Shown piece by piece: positions 1-5,408 of a stretch of DNA of 7,469 bases (position 1 is its first letter; each line of letters opens with the position of its first letter). Location of the stretch: NCBI GenBank assembly GCA_946478975.1, contig CAMLEO010000319.1:1-7469 (forward strand), read 5' to 3'. The notes beneath the pieces were generated by a model. The model ran no database searches. It saw only the letters and a list, made by a program, of their open reading frames with translations, and was not told where the DNA came from. The DNA comes from an uncultured Steroidobacter sp. GTDB lineage: Bacteria > Pseudomonadota > Gammaproteobacteria > Steroidobacterales > Steroidobacteraceae. A program made the position numbers and the translations under genes.

Positions 1-1617
1 TAGCTTACCAATCGCCGCGGCCGGATCCCGGATCAAATCGGCATATGACAAAACAGTCCAGCGCCCGCGCGGCAGCTGTTGCAGGTCGTCCAGGATGATC
101 CGGTTGGTCTGCTGCCATTGCCAGCCGGCGATTTCCTGCAGCGGCCGGCCGTTCATTTCCTGCCAGCCCGGCGGCAGCAGCAGCGACCACGGACCTTCGA
201 ACCCGGGCAGCTGCGGGTAGGTGCGCCACTGACCTGAACGCCACGCCTCCATGATGCTGCTGATGTTTTCTCGCGGGTCGCGCCACAGGAAGATGAATTG
301 CGCGTCTGGAAATATTTGCTGGAAGAACGGAATGCGTAATGAATTCTTGGGCGTCTTTTCCAGAAAACGCCGCGTTCCGGGCTCGGTCAGCGGCTGGCCC
401 AGGTGATCCTGCAGCCGGGACAATATTTCTTCGCGAATGTCCTCGGCGATCTCCGGGGTGGCGTGTCGGGCGAGCAGGCGATTCGAATCCACGCCCGGCG
501 CGCCGGGGCGCAACTCATTGATGCCCTCGACCAGCCAGTGAGCTTCGCCGCCGACGCTGCACAACTGTGAGCTCGCTGCCAATGTTTCGAACAGCAGCGT
601 GCTGCCGGAGCGCGGTGCCGAGACGATGAAGATCGGCTTCTCGATCTTTGCGGACGGCCGCGTCACAACCGGCGGTTGCGACGGCAGAGTCAACAAAGCT
701 CGTAACAGCCGGCCTTCCAGGACCTGATGCACACCGACCTGATTGGTACGCATCACTAAACCGTCCGACAAGTCGCGGGACGCATTACGGATGGTGTCCC
801 GCAGCCGGGTGAACTCCGGCCAGCCCTGCGGCTCGTCGCCGAACAATGCATACAACTGCCGCCAGTCGCGGCAGAACGCTTCCAACATACCGTGATAGCG
901 CGCCAGGCGTGCGCCCGCATCGGGGATGTTTTGTTTCGCCACCAGCTCGGCACGCAGGTCCAGGACCAGGAAATCCACTTCCGCCGGCATCATTACAATG
1001 GGCGGCTTGGCACGTTCCGTCAGCGGCGTTACATCGCGCCCTTCCACATAGGGCACCGACCGTACGCCGCCGGCCTGCTCGCTTTGCGCAACCATTTGCC
1101 AGAAGTTCGCGCTTCCCGAGGTATCGGCGACCAGATGAATGCGCTCGTCGGGCGTGAAGTTTTCCACTCGATGCAAACGCCAGTTGTCGAACACCCACGC
1201 TTCGCCGGCGGCCATGTGCACAACTTGATCGGCGCAATAGAAACGCACTTCAGGCCGGGTCACGATGGGAATGTGGAGGCGGACGCGCGTGAACCAGTGA
1301 TGGTTGATATCCGCGTGCTCGGGCACGGTTGCGCCCGGCGCCAGGCGTAACAAACGCGAGCGGCTCCACACGACGCCGAAGCTGGTGAGGATCTGGCGAA
1401 TGTATGGCGATTGTTCCAGGTGCGGCGTGGCCTGCATGCGCCCGATCACATCGTCGTTCTCGCCGCCGTCGACGCTGATCAGGCGTGCGGCGCTGTTGCC
1501 TTTGATGTCGTTTGGATGACGAACCCACGCGTGCTCGGGCAGCGCCGCGACCTCGGCACGCAGCCGCTCCACATCGAAGCGCAACGGCAGGCGATAAAAA
1601 GGTTTGGGCAGACGCAT
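1..1617 (-). CDS. Bifunctional Asp/Asn beta-hydroxylase-like 2OG oxygenase fused to a sulfotransferase (3' end cut by window edge)
   Basis: I translated this by hand from the ATG at 1617-1615; it stays open for 539 residues to base 1 with no stop, so the C-terminus lies outside. Residues about 1-175 look like the aspartyl/asparaginyl beta-hydroxylase fold (double-stranded beta-helix): HAD at 101-103 and H149 (in WRLHRVEN) are the expected Fe(II) ligands, and R159 (in ERIHLVAD) is the likely 2OG-binding arginine. Residues about 180-325 are a linker or helical region I do not recognise. From about 328 a PAPS-dependent sulfotransferase begins: IFIVSAPRSGSTLLFETL (329-346) is the 5'-phosphosulfate loop, EKTPKN (420-425) follows, and WRDPRENISS (445-454) is the 3'-phosphate-binding region. 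Perhaps 50-80 residues of the sulfotransferase are missing. The start is supported by a GAGG ribosome-binding site 9 nt upstream and by tight linkage to the upstream gene. No signal peptide is visible, so it should be cytoplasmic. The fusion suggests hydroxylation followed by O-sulfation, which is an inference; the substrate is unknown. Confidence 0.88.
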   Translation of the reverse strand, partial: MRLPKPFYRLPLRFDVERLRAEVAALPEHAWVRHPNDIKGNSAARLISVDGGENDDVIGRMQATPHLEQSPYIRQILTSFGVVWSRSRLLRLAPGATVPEHADINHHWFTRVRLHIPIVTRPEVRFYCADQVVHMAAGEAWVFDNWRLHRVENFTPDERIHLVADTSGSANFWQMVAQSEQAGGVRSVPYVEGRDVTPLTERAKPPIVMMPAEVDFLVLDLRAELVAKQNIPDAGARLARYHGMLEAFCRDWRQLYALFGDEPQGWPEFTRLRDTIRNASRDLSDGLVMRTNQVGVHQVLEGRLLRALLTLPSQPPVVTRPSAKIEKPIFIVSAPRSGSTLLFETLAASSQLCSVGGEAHWLVEGINELRPGAPGVDSNRLLARHATPEIAEDIREEILSRLQDHLGQPLTEPGTRRFLEKTPKNSLRIPFFQQIFPDAQFIFLWRDPRENISSIMEAWRSGQWRTYPQLPGFEGPWSLLLPPGWQEMNGRPLQEIAGWQWQQTNRIILDDLQQLPRGRWTVLSYADLIRDPAAAIGKL

Positions 1618-1618
1618 A

Positions 1619-2890
1619 TCAGGCCGCCTCGGCCGCTTTACGAAAATCGCCCATGGCCGGCACGAGCTGACCGATGGCCGCTCGTTCGACTTCGGTCAGG
1701 TACGGATTCCACAAATCGAAGATCAGCACGACGCGCGTCTGCTGGCTGCGATTCCACGCTTCGTGCTCGTACGTATCGTCGAAGATCACCACGCGGCCTT
1801 CGCGCCATTCGTGAAGTTCACCGCCGACGTTCAACGCACAATCCGGCGGCACGATCAGCGGCAGATGTCCGACCAGGCGAGTGTTGGTCACACCCCGGTG
1901 CGGCAGCAAATGCGTGCCGGCAGTGAATACGGAAAACAGCACTTCCGGACCGTGCTCGCGAACGTGCGACAACGGCAGCTGGTCCAGCGCACGCGCCGTG
2001 TTTGGACAACTGTTGCAGTTGTCTTCGCGGCGTACGCCGTGACGATAAAAGTAATAACCGTTCCAGCTCGGAGGCGCATGCAGCCCGCGCAGATTGACCT
2101 GCTCGATCGCCTCGTTGTTGAACACTCGCTCGCGGCCGGCCGAGCTCGGCAACAGCTGCAGCAGCTCCTGCCGGATCGCATCCGTCTGCGACTCCAGCTG
2201 CCCGATCCATGGAAACAATTTGCGATCGAGATAGGGGGCCGGGGGCAGCCCGGGCAGATAAAGAAATGTCGGCTGCTGCCGCGGATCCGGATACACCGGC
2301 TGCTCTTCGCGAAAATAAATTCGCAGACACTGCTCGACGCGCTGGAGCGAATCCGGCCCGTACTGCTGACGCAGCGGCGCGAGCAGCTGTTCAAACGTCT
2401 GTTTGCGCGTCGCTCTCACCATCGACACTGCGTGCTCGACCATCGGACGCAACGCCGGTGCGGTGGTTTCGTCGCTGGTCCAGCGGCCTTGCGCCTGCGC
2501 GTCCTGCGTGGCTCGAAAGTATTGAAGTGCCGCCTGCTCACTCTGGCCGGCGTTTTCGAGCGCCATCGCGTAATGCAGGCGGACGACAAACATCTGCGGC
2601 GCCAGTCGGATTGCGGCTCCGTGTGCAGCGACGGCGGCCGGTGCATTCCCAGCAGCGTCATGTACCCGACCGAGATAATGCCGCGTCAATGCGTGAGCGG
2701 GCGCGACTTCGAGCGAGGATTCGAGCAGCTGTTGTGCCCGCTCGAACTGTCCTCTGCGTAGGGCGATCAACGCCAATACGTTGAGGCACTCGATATCGCG
2801 CGGTTGCTGGCGCAGGCGCTCGCGAGCCGCCCGCTCGGCTGCATCGAGCTGCCCTTGCTGGAACAGGGTCTGGAAGTCTATGGCGTTCAT
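1619..2890 (-). CDS. TPR protein with C-terminal aspartyl/asparaginyl beta-hydroxylase domain
   Basis: The protein has 423 residues. Residues about 1-133 form roughly four TPR-like helical hairpins (for example FERAQQLLESSLEVAP and QSEQAALQYFRATQD), a protein-binding platform. Residues about 200-400 match the aspartyl/asparaginyl beta-hydroxylase family: CNSCPNT (292-298), HLLPHRGVTNTRLVGHLPL (327-345) and VVIFDDTYEHEAWN (367-380), then RVVLIFDLWNP (386-396). The Fe(II) ligands should be H331 and H376, with R386 and perhaps R338 binding 2-oxoglutarate. The position two after H331 is Gly rather than Asp/Glu, as in human AspH, which works with a two-histidine centre. The start is fixed by an in-frame TAG at 2899-2897, three codons upstream. 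No signal peptide is visible. The stop lies one base before the fusion gene, so the two form an operon. The likely reaction is beta-hydroxylation of Asp/Asn or a related residue in a client bound by the TPRs; the client is unknown. Confidence 0.9.
   Translation of the reverse strand: MNAIDFQTLFQQGQLDAAERAARERLRQQPRDIECLNVLALIALRRGQFERAQQLLESSLEVAPAHALTRHYLGRVHDAAGNAPAAVAAHGAAIRLAPQMFVVRLHYAMALENAGQSEQAALQYFRATQDAQAQGRWTSDETTAPALRPMVEHAVSMVRATRKQTFEQLLAPLRQQYGPDSLQRVEQCLRIYFREEQPVYPDPRQQPTFLYLPGLPPAPYLDRKLFPWIGQLESQTDAIRQELLQLLPSSAGRERVFNNEAIEQVNLRGLHAPPSWNGYYFYRHGVRREDNCNSCPNTARALDQLPLSHVREHGPEVLFSVFTAGTHLLPHRGVTNTRLVGHLPLIVPPDCALNVGGELHEWREGRVVIFDDTYEHEAWNRSQQTRVVLIFDLWNPYLTEVERAAIGQLVPAMGDFRKAAEAA
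1627..1630 (-). promoter_or_regulatory. Shine-Dalgarno (GAGG) of the hydroxylase-sulfotransferase fusion
   Basis: On the minus strand GAGG lies 9 nt before the ATG at 1617, inside the last codons of the upstream TPR-hydroxylase gene. The upstream stop and this start read TGATATG, with one base between them. This arrangement favours translational coupling and supports the chosen start. It is the only clear Shine-Dalgarno sequence I found ahead of a start codon in this window. Confidence 0.6.
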
Positions 2891-2910
2891 TCCGCGCTAC
2901 TATATCCCGC
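2891..2910. promoter_or_regulatory. 20-bp divergent gap with overlapping -10-like elements in both directions
   Basis: The two divergent ATGs (2890 minus, 2911 plus) are only 20 bp apart. On the plus strand TACTAT (2898-2903) sits 7 nt before the A of the ATG. On the minus strand TATAGT (2904-2899) sits 8 nt before its ATG. Both match the TAnnnT -10 consensus and share the same AT-rich core in an otherwise GC-rich region. Neither gene has a Shine-Dalgarno sequence. This spacing is what leaderless transcripts would show. I see no convincing -35 hexamer for either direction; any such element would lie inside the opposite coding sequence. The promoter call is an inference. Confidence 0.45.
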
Positions 2911-3525
2911 ATGAGCCACGCAGACCTGCGCCGCTACATTCGCACTTACGACCAGGATCTGGACCCCCGCCTGTGCGAGCAGATGATCGCCTCGTTCGCC
3001 GGCCTGGAACGCTTCCAGATGCGCAACGGCCGTGGCGTTCGCAATGGGCTGGAACAGTCCGCCTGGACCGAGCTGAACGTCTCGCGCCTGTCGGACGCGG
3101 CCTTCCTGGGCATGTTCCGCAAGTTCATCGACCGGGCGTTGGACCGCTACAACCGCGAGGTCGAGCTGACGATTCCCATCCCCAATTCGCCGCTGACTTC
3201 CGACCTGATCCTGAAGCGTTATCAGCCCGGCGTGCAGGAACAGTTCCAGCTGCATTTCGACGCCGTCAATCATGTCGCGAACCGTTACCTGGTGCTGCTG
3301 TGGTATCTCAACGATGTCGAGCAAGGCGGCGAGACGCGCTTTCCCCAGCTGGACGTGAGCATCGAGGCGCGCCGCGGGCGCCTGCTGATGTTTCCTCCGT
3401 ACTGGATGTACCAGCACGAAGGCATGCCGCCGGTGTCCGGCGACAAATACATTCTCTCCACGTACCTGCTGTTCATCGATCCGCGTATCCCCAACGCTCC
3501 AGGTAAGGTTGTAACCGAGGGATGA
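2911..3525 (+). CDS. Prolyl-4-hydroxylase-like 2OG-Fe(II) oxygenase
   Basis: The protein has 204 residues, which is normal for a single P4Hc-type double-stranded beta-helix domain. The motif set is complete: HFD at 115-117 (first Fe-binding His and Asp), H169 in MYQHEG (distal Fe-binding His) and K179 in GDKYILSTYL (the usual residue binding the 2OG C5 carboxylate). RYLVLLWYLND (125-135) and GGETRFP (139-145) are hallmarks of the prolyl hydroxylase superfamily. No signal peptide or membrane segment is visible, so it should be cytoplasmic. The substrate cannot be read from sequence; relatives hydroxylate prolines or other residues in proteins, or free small molecules. It is the only plus-strand gene here. 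It diverges from the TPR-hydroxylase operon across 20 bp, and its last 53 bp overlap the 3' end of the convergent TPR-sulfotransferase. The start lacks a Shine-Dalgarno sequence. A longer plus-strand reading from 2781 is in a different frame and lacks the motifs. Confidence 0.88.
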   Translation: MSHADLRRYIRTYDQDLDPRLCEQMIASFAGLERFQMRNGRGVRNGLEQSAWTELNVSRLSDAAFLGMFRKFIDRALDRYNREVELTIPIPNSPLTSDLILKRYQPGVQEQFQLHFDAVNHVANRYLVLLWYLNDVEQGGETRFPQLDVSIEARRGRLLMFPPYWMYQHEGMPPVSGDKYILSTYLLFIDPRIPNAPGKVVTEG

Positions 3526-5311
3526 CCGGGGCGAGATGCTGCTGGTAGGCGCGCCAGCGGCCGACCGCCTTTTGATTCACCGGCTGCACCACCTGCGAAT
3601 AGCTCGGCGTGCTGATGAATCCCTTGGCTCGCGCGTGCTCGGCCGGGGCCAGCATGCTGTCGTGCCAGGGCAGGTGCAGGAACTCCGCCATCGCGCGCAC
3701 TTCGCGCTCGAAATCCGCCACGAATTTTTCATAACGAATCTCCAGCACGTTTGGAGACAACAGCGCCGCCTGCTGGTACCAGAAATCGAACGAACGCCGG
3801 TAGCCGGTCGCGAGCGTCTCCAGGTCCGAGCACAACATCACGAAATGCGGCGCGCGGAAGTGCTGCATGAAGCAGCTCACCAGCACATCGCAGGGATGGC
3901 GGATCGCCAGGATGATGGGCGCATCAGGAAACAATCGCGCGATCACCGGCAGGCGCAGCATGTTGAGCGGATTCTTGTCGACCAGGCGCTGCCCCGGAGC
4001 GATCTTGACCCGCTCCGCCGCCCGCTCGAAATAACGGGCGCGAATCGTTTGTAACTGTTCGGTCGTGAGCTTGCCGAGCTCCTCGGGATATTTGACGCCC
4101 AGTGCGAGCATGTCGTCGAGCGCGCTCTGCACGATGGGCTGCTCGTCCATCGAACGCAGCTGCGGATGCGCATCCAATGTTTGTTCGAGCAGCGTCGTAC
4201 CCGAACGAGGGAACGCCACGACGAAGATCGGGCTGTCCTGCGCGGGCGGCGCGCCGGTGCGGTCCCACTGCGCGATGTCCGCGGGATCGCAGCTCCAACG
4301 GGCAATTTCCAGCGTCGGAGCGCCGCGAGCGACGGCCATCGGCGCGGTCAACTTCAGGAACGCCACCTGCGACGCGTGCGCCTCAGTCAGCGCAGCGAAC
4401 GCCTGGTCATGACGTTTCAGCGCATCCAGCGATCGGGCCAGTGGAAACAATACAAAGTGTCGATCGTGAAATTGCGAGGTCGCGTGCAGCGCCTGCTCAA
4501 ACATTGCGCACGCCTGCTCGTGATCTCCAGCGCGCTGAGCGAGTTGGGCGCGCATGACCAGCAGATCGGCCCCGAGCGCCGCCGAGCGCGGATCGTTCGA
4601 CAACCGATCGACCAGCTGCTGCGCTTCGGTCAGGCGGTTGGTTCGCTCCATGATCTGAGCAAGCGTCAGCGTCGCGTGCACGTCGAGCTCGGCGCTCGCA
4701 ATCTGGCCGATCACCCGTTCGGCACGCTCGGTCTCGCCGAGATTCATCAGCCGATGGCCCACGTCGGCGAGCTGATCGGGCGCGAGCCCGGAAAAATCGT
4801 TCCAGCCCTGCAGCGCCGCCAGCGCCGCTTCGGTCTGCATCGATTCGTAACAGGCCTTGACGTATTCGGAACGAATCAAAGCATCGGCCGGCTCGAGATC
4901 GAGTGCTTTCTTGAGCACCGCGCGCGCCGATTCGTAATCGCGGCGGTCCATGTGTGTGAGACCGACGTTGAAATAAAAATCCGCGTCGGTGAAGCCCAGC
5001 TCGGCGGCACGCGTAAAGGCGCGCAGTGCGTCTTCATATTTGCCGGCGCCCCGACGCGCGGTGCCGAGATTCATCCAATGAGCGCCTTCCCCGGGCAGCT
5101 TGCGAGTCAGGTCTGCGAACACGGCCTCGGCTTCGAGATAACGCTCCTGGCTGTGCAGAACGGCGCCAAGCACACCGAGCGCGTCGACGTTGGCGGGCTG
5201 CAGCTTCAGCAACTCACGGCAGCGTGCTTCGGCCTCGACCAGCTGGCCGGCTTCGAACAGCGTCACCGCTCGTTGCAGCAAGGCCTGCGGGTCGGATCGC
5301 GAATTCGCCAT
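3473..5311 (-). CDS. TPR-repeat sulfotransferase
   Basis: The protein has 612 residues. Residues about 8-310 are mostly alpha-helical TPR units, clearest at 9-40, 43-73, 76-106 and 110-142, with more divergent ones after. Residues about 358-605 are a PAPS-dependent sulfotransferase: IFVVAFPRSGTTLLEQTLD (362-380) is the 5'-phosphosulfate loop, VDKNPLN (444-450) follows, IRHPCDVLVS (470-479) contains the 3'-phosphate-binding Arg and Ser, and the C-terminal TPSYSQVV...VGRWR segment (568-587) fits the loop closing on the cofactor. This is the architecture of the TPR-containing sulfotransferase family common in xanthomonads and sphingomonads; distantly related enzymes sulfate tyrosines in proteins. 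The acceptor here is unknown, but the TPRs suggest a protein or peptide. The start is fixed by an in-frame TAG at 5323-5321, four codons upstream. There is no Shine-Dalgarno sequence. The gene follows the receptor gene in the same direction but behind a terminator, and its 3' end overlaps the convergent oxygenase gene. Confidence 0.92.
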   Translation of the reverse strand: MANSRSDPQALLQRAVTLFEAGQLVEAEARCRELLKLQPANVDALGVLGAVLHSQERYLEAEAVFADLTRKLPGEGAHWMNLGTARRGAGKYEDALRAFTRAAELGFTDADFYFNVGLTHMDRRDYESARAVLKKALDLEPADALIRSEYVKACYESMQTEAALAALQGWNDFSGLAPDQLADVGHRLMNLGETERAERVIGQIASAELDVHATLTLAQIMERTNRLTEAQQLVDRLSNDPRSAALGADLLVMRAQLAQRAGDHEQACAMFEQALHATSQFHDRHFVLFPLARSLDALKRHDQAFAALTEAHASQVAFLKLTAPMAVARGAPTLEIARWSCDPADIAQWDRTGAPPAQDSPIFVVAFPRSGTTLLEQTLDAHPQLRSMDEQPIVQSALDDMLALGVKYPEELGKLTTEQLQTIRARYFERAAERVKIAPGQRLVDKNPLNMLRLPVIARLFPDAPIILAIRHPCDVLVSCFMQHFRAPHFVMLCSDLETLATGYRRSFDFWYQQAALLSPNVLEIRYEKFVADFEREVRAMAEFLHLPWHDSMLAPAEHARAKGFISTPSYSQVVQPVNQKAVGRWRAYQQHLAPVIPRLQPYLERWGYADR

Positions 5312-5317
5312 GAGGAC

Positions 5318-5327
5318 ACACTACATA
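5318..5327 (-). promoter_or_regulatory. Possible -10 element ahead of the TPR-sulfotransferase
   Basis: The 17 nt between the terminator T-tract and the ATG at 5311 contain TATGTA (5327-5322) and TAGTGT (5323-5318) on the minus strand. TAGTGT matches TAnnnT and ends 6 nt before the A of the ATG, which would give a leaderless mRNA. There is no Shine-Dalgarno sequence, consistent with that idea. I saw no clear -35, and the GC-rich terminator occupies that place, so this remains tentative. Transcriptional readthrough from the receptor gene is the alternative. Confidence 0.28.
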
Positions 5328-5328
5328 G

Positions 5329-5359
5329 AAAAAAGGCCGCGTGGCAAAGCCGCGCGGCC
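5329..5359 (-). terminator. Intrinsic terminator of the TonB-dependent receptor gene
   Basis: Read on the minus strand, an 11-bp GC-rich stem (arms 5359-5349 and 5345-5335, one C-A mismatch) closes a three-base TTT loop. It is followed directly by six T residues (5334-5329). This is a textbook Rho-independent terminator. It lies about 50 nt after the receptor stop codon and only 17 nt before the TPR-sulfotransferase start, so it should limit or uncouple transcription of that gene from the receptor. Confidence 0.8.
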
Positions 5360-5370
5360 CTTGAACTGAT

Positions 5371-5394
5371 CGCCGCCCGTTTGCACGGGCGGCG
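5371..5394 (-). other. Perfect 10-bp hairpin with a GCAA tetraloop in the receptor 3' untranslated region
   Basis: Arms 5371-5380 and 5385-5394 are perfect 10-base inverted repeats. On the minus-strand RNA the loop (5384-5381) reads GCAA, a stable GNRA tetraloop. It has no T-tract of its own and sits between the receptor stop codon and the terminator. Likely roles are protection of the mRNA 3' end or support of the terminator. A palindromic repeat element is possible, but only one copy occurs in this window. Confidence 0.6.
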
Positions 5395-5408
5395 TTCGAT
5401 CGCAACGA

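Noticed and set aside
785..1237. Minus-strand open frame of 150 codons and similar short frames between 5 and 1528
   Set aside because: All are shadows of the single continuous 539-codon hydroxylase-sulfotransferase frame. That frame is easily missed because it has no stop inside the window.
1604..2761. Long plus-strand open frame of 385 codons
   Set aside because: It lies opposite the TPR-hydroxylase gene, whose motifs and TPR periodicity are unmistakable. The plus-strand product is Arg/Gln-rich with no recognisable domain, as expected for antisense frames in GC-rich DNA.
2781..3506. Plus-strand open frame of 241 codons that could be a longer oxygenase
   Set aside because: It is in a different frame from the oxygenase at 2911-3525, contains none of the HxD, H or K motifs, and is Arg/Pro/Ala-rich. 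It is a shadow frame.
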